A stretch of 64,000 nt of DNA from Defluviitaleaceae bacterium (GTDB lineage Bacteria > Bacillota > Clostridia > Lachnospirales > WQUN01): positions 1 to 64,000 of the forward strand of contig WRDO01000013.1 of assembly GCA_009779755.1 (NCBI GenBank). The letters run 5' to 3'. Shown here piece after piece: positions 26,655 to 35,034 of the stretch. Below the pieces are notes generated by a model. That model was not told the DNA's origin. It made no database searches and worked only from the letters and a program-made list of their open reading frames with translations. The stretch's first letter is position 1. Each line of letters opens with the position of its first letter. The position numbers and the translations under genes are program-made.

Positions 26655-28130
26655 ATGCGCGTAACCAACTCAATGATCTACGGGAACTCGCTTAATAATA
26701 TTTGGCGCAACGTAAAGCACATCAATGGCCTTGCGCAGCAAATCGAGACGACGAAACGTATACAGCGCCCTTCCGACGACCCGATATTGGCGGCACGGGC
26801 GATGCGCTACCGCACGATTCTGTCGGAGACGGAGCAGTTCCTGTCCAACGCAAACAGCGGTATGGCATGGATGGATGCAAGTGAAGCGGCTTTTATGAAC
26901 CTGTTAAACGAAAACGACGCGGCCTTGCAGGAAATCAACCGCCGTTTGGTCGCCGCGTCGAGCGGCACGCACGAATTGGCCGACCGCTTGGCCATGGTGA
27001 AGGAAATGCGTGAATTCTTCGATCAGATTTCGTTGGAAATGAACCAAACGTACATGGGGCGTTTCGTTTTCTCCGGTTTCTACACCAACCAGCCGCCGAT
27101 ATTAAATACGGACATGACCGACCGCAGCTTCGTGATTACCCAACAAATCGGCAGGAACCAAATCCAACAGGTGCGTTCCTTCCAAAATATGCCGCCCGAC
27201 GGCCGTCTGCCCGAAGTGTATACCTTTAACGTCATCAACCTGCCGTATCGGGGCGTGGATTCGGATGCGTTGGAAATCCCGGGCTTTACCGTCATACGGC
27301 GAAGCATCCACGACGAGGATGCCTACACGCCGACGGCGACGGACGAATCGACGGGACTCCCCGTCATCCACTTCATCCCCGAAACGGGCGAGCTGATCAT
27401 GCACGCGGATACCGCCGAAGGTTTCCCGCGGAGCCTTGACATCCAATACCGCGTGGACAACCCCAAAAAAGGCGAACCGAACCCCATCGTATACTTCCAT
27501 ACAAGGGAAGTGGGATGGAACAACACCCACGATAACGGCGACGGTACCTTTGGCGCGTGGCTCCCGTTGGAACCCGTTTCCACCCATACGTACAATACCG
27601 ACGGTCACCAAATCCGTATAGAAATGGCCCCGTCGAACCATATAACGATCAATTCATTGGCTAAGGAAATTTTTACGCCCGCGATGTACGCGGATTTGCT
27701 TGCGCTTTTCGAGTTTGTGGAGAACCTGCCGGTCAGCGACCCGCGCGCCGTGGAGGCTTATTTTAAGGACTTGGGTTATGTCGGGCAAAACCTGACCGAC
27801 GAAGTAAACAAATTTATGTCCGACGAGGCTGCCCGTGTGCAGGACGTACTGCACACCCGTTTTTATCATATGCTGGGCGTATTTTCGCGGCATAAGGACA
27901 TCGTGCAGCGGGAGCATACGAGTTTGGGATCACGCATGAACCGGATCGAAATGATCTCCGTACGCTTGGAGGAAGAGGAAATCAACTACACGGCGTTGCT
28001 TTCCGCCAACGAGGACACGCAATTGCAGGAAGCCATCATGCGCTTAAACGCGGGTGAAGCGGCCTTTAACGCCGCACTGCGGGCGAACGCGATGATCGTG
28101 CAGTTATCGCTGGTAAACTTTTTGAGGTAG
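26655..28130 (+). CDS. flgL: Flagellar hook-associated protein 3 (FlgL), copy 1
   Basis: The 491-aa protein begins MRVTNSMIYGNSLNNIWRNV and ends with the flagellin-like helix LNAGEAAFNAALRANAMIVQ ... LVNFLR, the FlgL layout. MNQTYMGRFVFSGFYTNQPP is the conserved beta-hairpin region. FlgL is the second junction protein on which flagellin is built. It is about 190 residues longer than Bacillus FlgL because of an insert at roughly 190-330 whose text (DAYTPTATDESTGLPVIHFI, PETGELIMHAD) recurs in copy 2. An AGGAGG site precedes the ATG. Confidence 0.92.
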   Translation: MRVTNSMIYGNSLNNIWRNVKHINGLAQQIETTKRIQRPSDDPILAARAMRYRTILSETEQFLSNANSGMAWMDASEAAFMNLLNENDAALQEINRRLVAASSGTHELADRLAMVKEMREFFDQISLEMNQTYMGRFVFSGFYTNQPPILNTDMTDRSFVITQQIGRNQIQQVRSFQNMPPDGRLPEVYTFNVINLPYRGVDSDALEIPGFTVIRRSIHDEDAYTPTATDESTGLPVIHFIPETGELIMHADTAEGFPRSLDIQYRVDNPKKGEPNPIVYFHTREVGWNNTHDNGDGTFGAWLPLEPVSTHTYNTDGHQIRIEMAPSNHITINSLAKEIFTPAMYADLLALFEFVENLPVSDPRAVEAYFKDLGYVGQNLTDEVNKFMSDEAARVQDVLHTRFYHMLGVFSRHKDIVQREHTSLGSRMNRIEMISVRLEEEEINYTALLSANEDTQLQEAIMRLNAGEAAFNAALRANAMIVQLSLVNFLR

Positions 28131-28140
28131 GTGAACGGTC

Positions 28141-30060
28141 ATGACAAGATTAACGACATCAATGATGAACAATACGACGCTGATGCACATCAACCGCAAT
28201 ATGCGTAATTTAGACACGATTATCCGCCAGTTGGAAACGACCAAGAAGGTGAGCCGCCCGTCGGACAATCCGCTGGTCGCCAGCCGCGCGCTTAAGTTCC
28301 GCTCAAGCGTAACGGAGATCCAACAGTTCCGCCGTAACGTGGAGTTCGGCCAATCATGGATGGACGTGACCGAATCGTCCTTTATCAATATCATGGACAA
28401 CCAATTACAGGAAATCCGCCAACTGCTGGTGGCGGGCGCGAACGGTACGTACAACATCGACAACAAGACGACGATGATCGCGCAGATACGCGAGCTGACG
28501 GATCATATCGCCACGTTGGAAATGAACCAAACCTACGCGGGGCGTTACGTGTTTTCGGGTTTCCGTACCGACGAGCCGCCCGTGTTTAACGCGCAGAACA
28601 ACAGGCGTTTCGTCATTACCCAGCATTTTAACCTGTCGGACGTGGACAGGACTTCTTCCTTCCAACGATTGGGGCCGGATGCCGCCACGAGTTTACCCGT
28701 AGCGCACAAGGTCAACGTGGTGCGCCTTGCGTACCGCAACCCCGATACCGTACCCGTGGTGCCGGGCTTCCATGTCGTGCCGAAGAGTATCAACGACGCG
28801 GACGCGTACCTGCCCCCCGCGACGGACGAAGCGACGGGCCTGCCCGTACTTCACTTCATCCCCGAAACGGGCGAATTGGCGATGCACGATGATATCGCCG
28901 CCGTATTCCCACGGGAAGGGATCGCCGTCACGTTCGAAAAGGCGGGATTTTCGCGCGGGGAGTTAAACCCTGCCGTGTACTTCACCTCCCGCGAAATCGT
29001 CAACGAAACGCCCGAAAGGCCCGACGCCGACCGCGTATACCAAATCACGCAATATTTTTCACGTATGGCGGGTACGGCGGTGACCGTCGGGGCCAACGAT
29101 TACTTCGAATTCGAATTGGCGTATGACGCGTCCTTCCTAAACCCGAACGACCCCGAGGCGTTGCGCCCCGTATTACCTCCCGGCGCGGTTATCGAACCCC
29201 CCGCCGCGGCGGGCGACCCGTATACCGTACGCATCCCTGCGGCCTTCTTTGACCATAACAGAAACGTATCGGTTTCATACAACGTAGTCATCGACCATGT
29301 GCCCGCCGACCTTACCGGGCTCGACCCCAACGACCCCGCAGACGCCGATGACATTGCCGCGGCGATCGCCGCCGCAAACGCCGCCACGCTGGCGCTAACC
29401 GCCGACATCAAAACCGACCTGCGCGTGCAGGGTGTTATGCTTATGCGCGCGTCCGAACCGGGCGTCATCCCCCTCGTACCGATACCCATCGACCAAGCCG
29501 AACGCAACCGTTCCTTTGACATGCGCGACCAACGCATGACCGTCGAAGCCGCTTCGCATACGCACGTACCCATCAACGCGCTCGCCAAGGACGTATTTAC
29601 TGCGGAAATGTTCTCCGATTTGCGGCGGTTCATCGAATTCGCCGAGGGATTGGTTATTTCCGACGAAACGGAATTAAAGCGGCGCCTCGCCGCGCCCCCG
29701 CACAACCATACCGACCCGGAATTAAGCGACATCGCCTCGCGGCAGCTTATCGACGAGCGTGCGATCGCCAACGATGCGCTTTTTACCCACTTCAACAACA
29801 TGCTTTTCCTCATCGACCGCCACGCCGACCAAGTCACCCGTGAGCACACCCAACTGGGCGCGCGGATGCAACGCTTGCAAATGCTAAGCAATCGCTTGGA
29901 ACAGGACGAAGTAAGTTATGAACGCCTGACGAGTGACAATGAAGATACCGACATGTACCGCGCCGTTATGCTGCGCATGAACGCGGAGGCGGCGTTCCAA
30001 GCCTCGCTCCGCGCGAACTCGGGCGTCATACAGATGACGCTGGCGAACTTCATTGGATAA
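28141..30060 (+). CDS. flgL: Flagellar hook-associated protein 3 (FlgL), copy 2, with extra insert
   Basis: The 639-aa paralog starts MTRLTTSMMNNTTLMHINRN and ends LRANSGVIQMTLANFIG. It carries the same central insert as copy 1 (DAYLPPATDEATGLPVLHFI, PETGELAMHDD) plus about 150 further residues (roughly 300-445) including an Ala/Asp-rich stretch AADADDIAAAIAAANAATLA-like in composition. It follows copy 1 by 10 bases. At more than twice the usual FlgL length, most of the added mass would be on the outer face of the junction. Confidence 0.92.
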   Translation: MTRLTTSMMNNTTLMHINRNMRNLDTIIRQLETTKKVSRPSDNPLVASRALKFRSSVTEIQQFRRNVEFGQSWMDVTESSFINIMDNQLQEIRQLLVAGANGTYNIDNKTTMIAQIRELTDHIATLEMNQTYAGRYVFSGFRTDEPPVFNAQNNRRFVITQHFNLSDVDRTSSFQRLGPDAATSLPVAHKVNVVRLAYRNPDTVPVVPGFHVVPKSINDADAYLPPATDEATGLPVLHFIPETGELAMHDDIAAVFPREGIAVTFEKAGFSRGELNPAVYFTSREIVNETPERPDADRVYQITQYFSRMAGTAVTVGANDYFEFELAYDASFLNPNDPEALRPVLPPGAVIEPPAAAGDPYTVRIPAAFFDHNRNVSVSYNVVIDHVPADLTGLDPNDPADADDIAAAIAAANAATLALTADIKTDLRVQGVMLMRASEPGVIPLVPIPIDQAERNRSFDMRDQRMTVEAASHTHVPINALAKDVFTAEMFSDLRRFIEFAEGLVISDETELKRRLAAPPHNHTDPELSDIASRQLIDERAIANDALFTHFNNMLFLIDRHADQVTREHTQLGARMQRLQMLSNRLEQDEVSYERLTSDNEDTDMYRAVMLRMNAEAAFQASLRANSGVIQMTLANFIG

Positions 30061-30111
30061 GGCTTTAACGGATTAAAACATAAAACCACCTATAAGAAAG
30101 AAGGATGTATT

Positions 30112-30573
30112 ATGCAAGTAGTGGAGACTAAGCATTTCGGTAAGTTGGAGTATGACCCCGCGGAAGCGCTTACCTTCCCTTCGGGTCTGCCGGGCTACCC
30201 CGAGGATAAGCGTTTCCTGCTGTTGGATATGGAGGAAACGAACAACACCTTCTTTTGGCTGCAGAGCCTTGACGACGGTGACGTATGCTTCCCCATGATG
30301 GATGTGTACAAGGCAATCCCCGATTACGACCCGTGCGTGGACCCCGAAGAATTAAACGACTTGGGTCCTATCAAGGGCGCGACGTTGGAAATTTACAATA
30401 TCACCGTCATCCCCGAGGAAGTGGCCCAAACCCGCGTAAACCTGCGTGCGCCCGTCATCATCAACCGTGCGGCGCACATCGGTAAGCAGGTAATTTGCGC
30501 CAACGAGGATTATTCCATCCGCTACTACGTGATGGAAGACCTAAAGCGTATCAACACGCAAGAGGTCGCATAA
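30112..30573 (+). CDS. fliW: Flagellar assembly factor FliW
   Basis: The 153-aa protein ([20 protein letters not shown] ... [20 protein letters not shown]) is FliW. In Bacillus FliW binds CsrA and flagellin alternately: free flagellin releases CsrA, which then blocks flagellin translation. Here it precedes csrA with a one-base overlap, the conserved pairing. GAAGGA lies before the ATG. No flagellin gene follows in this window; the csrA gene instead meets a restriction-modification module. Confidence 0.95.
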   Translation: MQVVETKHFGKLEYDPAEALTFPSGLPGYPEDKRFLLLDMEETNNTFFWLQSLDDGDVCFPMMDVYKAIPDYDPCVDPEELNDLGPIKGATLEIYNITVIPEEVAQTRVNLRAPVIINRAAHIGKQVICANEDYSIRYYVMEDLKRINTQEVA

Positions 30574-30794
30574 TGCTCGCCCTTACACGAAAGAAATCGG
30601 AATCCATCATGATCGGCGACCAAGTGGAAGTGGTCGTGCTCGGCGTGAGCGGGGAGCAGGTGCGCTTAGGCATCATCGCACCCAAGCAGGTAACCGTACA
30701 CCGCAAGGAAGTGTATGAACAAATACGCGACGAAAATAAAGAAGCCACCCACAGCGTGCAAGCGGCTTCGTTACGGGATTTCATCAAGAGCTAG
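30573..30794 (+). CDS. csrA: Carbon storage / translational regulator CsrA
   Basis: The 73-aa protein begins [20 protein letters not shown] and contains [20 protein letters not shown], the RNA-binding beta-sheet of CsrA. It binds GGA motifs in mRNA leaders, typically at the flagellin ribosome site. The ATG lies in the fliW TAA (TAATG), so I discard a longer upstream reading. Its 3' end converges on the methyltransferase gene with 15 bases between. Confidence 0.95.
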   Translation: MLALTRKKSESIMIGDQVEVVVLGVSGEQVRLGIIAPKQVTVHRKEVYEQIRDENKEATHSVQAASLRDFIKS

Positions 30795-30809
30795 ACGATC
30801 GGAAAACCG

Positions 30810-31769
30810 TTAATGATGATTCATGTATCCATGTAAATCCAATGATAGTTGGTATGTGCTGTCTTCTATCCGTTTTTGGGCGATTGAGGCAAAGGTTTCG
30901 TTTATTTCTATACCGATATAATGGCAGTTAAGGTTTTTAGCTGCCAGGCAAGTCGTTCCGGAACCGGAGAACGGGTCAATAATAATTGACCCTTCTTGTG
31001 TTACGAGGGATATGAGGCATTCCATTAACTTCAAAGGTTTTTGCGCAACGTGTAACCCATGATCATTTTTATCATAACCTACTGATAAAATATTTGAATT
31101 CACCGTATTTCCGGAAGGTGAACCATGAGTGCTGTATATTGGGAGGGCGTTCTCATTCCAAGCCCCGACGCTATATTTTATTACGTTGTCCGCCAACGTC
31201 CCGCCTGTTGTGTAAGGTTTTTGAAACCATAAAATAGGTTCAAACAACGGGCGTAGGTTCGCGACGCGCCAGCCTTCCCAATCGTTTGCATGCTTACCGT
31301 CGCCGCGGCGTTTGTATATTTCCGAAATCCGCTGCGCGCGGTGCGGTGCGGAGGCTTTTTCCCACGCTAGCATATCCTTAAACGTAAAACCCGCGTCTTC
31401 AAGAGCGGTAATACACCTGTGCGCGAAGCGCCGTCCGGCAAAAACGAGAGCGGACGCTCCCGGTTTTAATACCCTAAGCCAATCCGCTGCCCAAGACGAA
31501 CACCATTCCTGATATTCCATAGGTATTTTCTTGTCAGCGCTGCTCCAACCGTTGAGGGGTTTTCCGCGGCGTTTGAATAACGCGCCGCCGCTGGTTTGAG
31601 CGGCGGAAGACCCCCCCAAAGCGGAATTCGTGTTATTATGCAATATATCCCAATCACCATAACATATTCCGTATGGGATATCGGATATAATGGCATGGGC
31701 AAATTCATCAGGCAGCGTTTTCAATAATTCAACGGAATTTCCGCAAACGATGCTATCCAATTCAACCAC
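30810..31769 (-). CDS. DNA methyltransferase of a HindIII-type restriction-modification system
   Basis: The 319-aa protein has a catalytic motif SDIPYG (D30-Y33, an Ile variant of DPPY) near the N-terminus and the S-adenosylmethionine motif DPFSGSGTTCLAAK near the C-terminus, the beta-class order. It should methylate adenine at N6. The neighbour is a HindIII-like nuclease, so AAGCTT is the predicted site. It starts at a GTG that overlaps the nuclease stop by 8 bases. The pair lies between csrA and the kinase operon and is a probable acquired insertion. Confidence 0.9.
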   Translation of the reverse strand: MVELDSIVCGNSVELLKTLPDEFAHAIISDIPYGICYGDWDILHNNTNSALGGSSAAQTSGGALFKRRGKPLNGWSSADKKIPMEYQEWCSSWAADWLRVLKPGASALVFAGRRFAHRCITALEDAGFTFKDMLAWEKASAPHRAQRISEIYKRRGDGKHANDWEGWRVANLRPLFEPILWFQKPYTTGGTLADNVIKYSVGAWNENALPIYSTHGSPSGNTVNSNILSVGYDKNDHGLHVAQKPLKLMECLISLVTQEGSIIIDPFSGSGTTCLAAKNLNCHYIGIEINETFASIAQKRIEDSTYQLSLDLHGYMNHH

Positions 31770-32631
31770 GGCTGATACCTTTTATGAAGGAATCGATTTG
31801 CCGGATTTTCTCATCGATTTTTTTAGCCTTTATTAATTCCGATATCGCTTTTTCACGTGTATAGGCCTTTATTTCTTTACGTTCGCTTTTCCAATAATCC
31901 TTTTCTTCCTTACCCCTTTTCGTAATGCTTTGAATGTATGTTGATAATGCCTTGTCAAATTCGGCTTGCATACAACCGGTAACAGATAATAATAATTTAT
32001 CAAAATCCTTAATGAAACACTTCTTTTTTTCAGCCACCACTACCTTGTGCGATAATGATTTGCCGAAACCCCATAATACCGAAAGATTAACTTCTTCATT
32101 TTCCTTTATTTCGTGGGTCAGTAAAAATATCAAATGCTCCCAACTTAAAAGACACACATTATTATCGATGGCTTGCGCATAAATTTGGCTTTGCGCGCGC
32201 GGGTATTGGAAATAGGGGGAACACAGAACGGCATAATCATTATCCTTGCGCCAACCGGATAACGCGCTTACCTTAAAATCCTTTTGGTTCTTTGCCGTAC
32301 GGCTCAACCGAAAGGCTTTCGCATCTGCGACAAGCGTATAACCATGGATAATCGATCGCGCGATTACGTCAGCGGAATCCGCCCTTTCGGATATGATCGT
32401 TGATTTTAAGCCCAACTCGCGAAATGCGCGCGACAAAATTGCATCGGACGCCTTCGCGAATAGTTTTTCCTCCGTCGAATCGTGGTTTATGACTTCCGGA
32501 ATGGTTCCTATTTGCGAAACCAAATCCAATATATTATTAGAGGCGGAAATAAACGAATTCAACTTTTCAGTGGCATTAAAGAAACCGTCATTTGCGTATT
32601 TCATAATTAAACTAATTAATTCACTAAACAT
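31762..32631 (-). CDS. HindIII-family type II restriction endonuclease
   Basis: The 289-aa protein is close to HindIII over its length from my memory of that sequence, with the catalytic segment VADAKAFRLSRTAKNQKDF (Asp103-Ala-Lys105) nearly identical, and EKLFAKASDAILSRAF, YFQYPRAQSQI, LSWEHL and IDSFIKGI in the expected order. It should cut A/AGCTT and is checked by the adjacent methyltransferase. The gene is visibly more AT-rich, with AT runs and simpler codons, than the flanking kinase and flagellar genes, which supports horizontal transfer. The start has AAGGAAA about 10 bases upstream. Confidence 0.93.
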   Translation of the reverse strand: MFSELISLIMKYANDGFFNATEKLNSFISASNNILDLVSQIGTIPEVINHDSTEEKLFAKASDAILSRAFRELGLKSTIISERADSADVIARSIIHGYTLVADAKAFRLSRTAKNQKDFKVSALSGWRKDNDYAVLCSPYFQYPRAQSQIYAQAIDNNVCLLSWEHLIFLLTHEIKENEEVNLSVLWGFGKSLSHKVVVAEKKKCFIKDFDKLLLSVTGCMQAEFDKALSTYIQSITKRGKEEKDYWKSERKEIKAYTREKAISELIKAKKIDEKIRQIDSFIKGISRG

Positions 32632-32693
32632 ATACCCATATTTCCTTCCGTTGATGTACGCTGTAAACGGTTTTCCGTGAATATTGAACCCAC

Positions 32694-35030
32694 CTATTCG
32701 GTAAGCAATGTAGGGCCGTACCGTTCCAACGTTGCGTTGAGTTCGGTTTCCAGTGCCTTGAGTTGGGCATCATCCGGCAGGGACGTGCCTTCGGTAAAGA
32801 CGTTTTCCACGGCGGCGGCGGCGACTTGCAGGTTATATTCATGGATTTGCCCGGCTACGCTTTTGAGCGTATGGGCGATGCGGTGGGCCAGCTTGCGGTC
32901 CTTGGCTTCGATCGCGCTGATCAATTCGGCGTAGGTTTCGCGGTTGGTCATGGCGAAGTCAGCCTTGAATGTGGTCAGCATCTTTTCGGCTTCCGCGTTA
33001 TGTTTTTTCGTATCGACGGGGGTAAGGGCCTTTACGGGGATGTATCGCTTCAGGCATTGCCACAATTCCTGTGAGGTGTAGGGTTTGCTCAGTACGTCGT
33101 ACATACCGCTGGCGCGGTAGAGTTCGAGGTCTTGGGACATGATATTGGCGGTTAAGGCGATGATGGGTGTCCTGACACCCATCTTTTTCATGAGCGGCGC
33201 GGTTTTGAACCCGTCCAGCACAGGCATGTGGATGTCCATGAAGATGAGGTCGAAGGGTTTCTCCTGATTGCGTATCCGTGTGGAAATAATATCAATGCCT
33301 TCCTTACCGTTGTTGGCGATTACGGTTTGGAGCCCTACGCGTATAAGGTGGTCGCTGATCAGGTTTTGGTTAAGGACATTATCCTCGCATACCAGAACCT
33401 CACCCACGAATTCGGGCATTTCCACTTCCTTCCCGTTTTTCCCGCTTGCGACATCGTCCATCGTGCGGAAGGTAAGCTCGAAGCTGAAGCTGGAGCCTAC
33501 CCCCGGCGTGCTGTTAAGCATCAGGGTACCTCCCATCATTTCGATGAGGTTCTTCGAAATGGGGAGCCCCAAGCCCGTGCCGCCGTAGTTGCGCGTGATG
33601 CTGGAATCCGCTTGCGTAAACGGGTCGAAGATTATCTTCGCTTGCTCGGGGGTGATGCCGATGCCGTTGTCCTTTACTTGGAAGAAGAGGGTCGTTTCTT
33701 CCGCGTTTGTTTCCTTAACCGCGCAAAGCAGCTCGACAGCCCCTTCCTTGGTGAATTTGATGGCGTTGGTTAAGAGGTTCATGATGACTTGGTACAGCCG
33801 GAAGCGGTCGCCGATCAACAGCTTACCCTTCAACGGCTTAAGGTTGATTTTAAACTCCAATCCCTTTTCGATGATATCGGGCAGGACGACGGACTGGCAG
33901 CTCATAAAGACTTCCTGCAGGTTAAAGGGCTCCTGCTCCAGTTCGATCTTGCCGGATTCGATCTTGGAGATATCCAATACGTCGTTGAGGATGTGCAATA
34001 AAAGTTTCGTGCTTTTTTCGATCTTGCGCAGGTACAGCTTGCAATCGTGGGCGGCGGTTTCGTCGGGGGCGTCAAGCGCCAATTCGGCGAAGCCGAGGAT
34101 ACTATTCATGGGTGTGCGTATCTCGTGGCTCATGGTGGCGAGGAAGTGGCTCTTCGCTTTGTCGCGCTCCTCGGCGATTTCGGCGCGGCGCATTTCCTCA
34201 ATGGCGGCTTTCTGCTCGCGCAAATCCCGCGCATAACCCGCGATGATGGGTTCGCCCTCCAGCATAACGCGTACCATGGTGACTTCCACGGGTAAGTCAC
34301 TGCCATCCAGGGATTTATACATCCATTCGTAACGTACATAACCCTCTTCGAATGCCCGACTTAAATATTCCATTTCCAATTCACGCGAAAGACGTCCGCA
34401 GGGTTGGAATTCGGGGATGATTTCCAATGATTTTGCCCTGTATTCCTCCTTGTCCTTCGCCCCCGCCAACTCCATCGCCGCTTGGTTGCAATCGATGATC
34501 AGGCAATCGCGCCCCATCAGGCGGCACGCGAAAGGCATGGAGTCCAGCATCAGCTGAAGGCGTTCCTTACCTTCGCTCTTCACCTTTGCCACTTCGTCCA
34601 TCAACATATCCAAATCGTTGGAATAATCCTTAACCGCGTCCTTTACGCGCATGTACAGGATTTGGTTGGATATACGTTTTTGCAGCAGCGGGCCGGAGAA
34701 GGGCTTCGCAATGTAGTCCACCGCACCCAAACTGAAGCCCATGCGCTCATTTTCCTCATCCGCCTTGGCCGTGAGGAAAATAACGGGGATATCCTTATAA
34801 CGCGGGTCGGCCTTTAACCGCTTAATCGTTTCGAAGCCGTCCGTCTCGGGCATCTCCACGTCAAGCAGTATCAGGTCGGGGATGTCGTGCTCCAAGTTCT
34901 CAAAGAGTGTCGCCGCCGTCTGTACGGTGTACACCTTATAGAATGGTTGGAGCAGGGTCTTCCCTTGGTTTAGGGTGGCGAGGTTGTCGTCCACCAAAAC
35001 GATTTTGTGGCGCAGCGTCGGGTTGTTCAT
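32694..35030 (-). CDS. Hybrid sensor kinase REC-PAS-HisKA-HATPase-REC-Hpt, cytosolic
   Basis: The 778-aa protein has a receiver at 9-125 (phospho-acceptor Asp57 in LLDVEMPETDG), a coiled segment, a PAS domain (about 160-275), HisKA with His302 in FLATMSHEIRTPMN, an ATPase with GIGITPEQAK and GGTGLGLPISK, a second receiver (LIFMDIHMPVLDG) and a C-terminal Hpt with His720 (RIAHTLKSVAGQI). No membrane segment. It can run a full phosphorelay alone and likely takes phosphate or signal from the kinase encoded just upstream, whose stop lies 4 bases before its ATG. No DNA-binding output is present. Confidence 0.93.
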   Translation of the reverse strand: MNNPTLRHKIVLVDDNLATLNQGKTLLQPFYKVYTVQTAATLFENLEHDIPDLILLDVEMPETDGFETIKRLKADPRYKDIPVIFLTAKADEENERMGFSLGAVDYIAKPFSGPLLQKRISNQILYMRVKDAVKDYSNDLDMLMDEVAKVKSEGKERLQLMLDSMPFACRLMGRDCLIIDCNQAAMELAGAKDKEEYRAKSLEIIPEFQPCGRLSRELEMEYLSRAFEEGYVRYEWMYKSLDGSDLPVEVTMVRVMLEGEPIIAGYARDLREQKAAIEEMRRAEIAEERDKAKSHFLATMSHEIRTPMNSILGFAELALDAPDETAAHDCKLYLRKIEKSTKLLLHILNDVLDISKIESGKIELEQEPFNLQEVFMSCQSVVLPDIIEKGLEFKINLKPLKGKLLIGDRFRLYQVIMNLLTNAIKFTKEGAVELLCAVKETNAEETTLFFQVKDNGIGITPEQAKIIFDPFTQADSSITRNYGGTGLGLPISKNLIEMMGGTLMLNSTPGVGSSFSFELTFRTMDDVASGKNGKEVEMPEFVGEVLVCEDNVLNQNLISDHLIRVGLQTVIANNGKEGIDIISTRIRNQEKPFDLIFMDIHMPVLDGFKTAPLMKKMGVRTPIIALTANIMSQDLELYRASGMYDVLSKPYTSQELWQCLKRYIPVKALTPVDTKKHNAEAEKMLTTFKADFAMTNRETYAELISAIEAKDRKLAHRIAHTLKSVAGQIHEYNLQVAAAAVENVFTEGTSLPDDAQLKALETELNATLERYGPTLLTE

Positions 35031-35034
35031 TGTT

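Noticed and set aside
30573-30794. Longer reading of csrA from 30495
   Set aside because: It lies inside fliW and lacks a ribosome site; MLALTRKK is the universal CsrA start.
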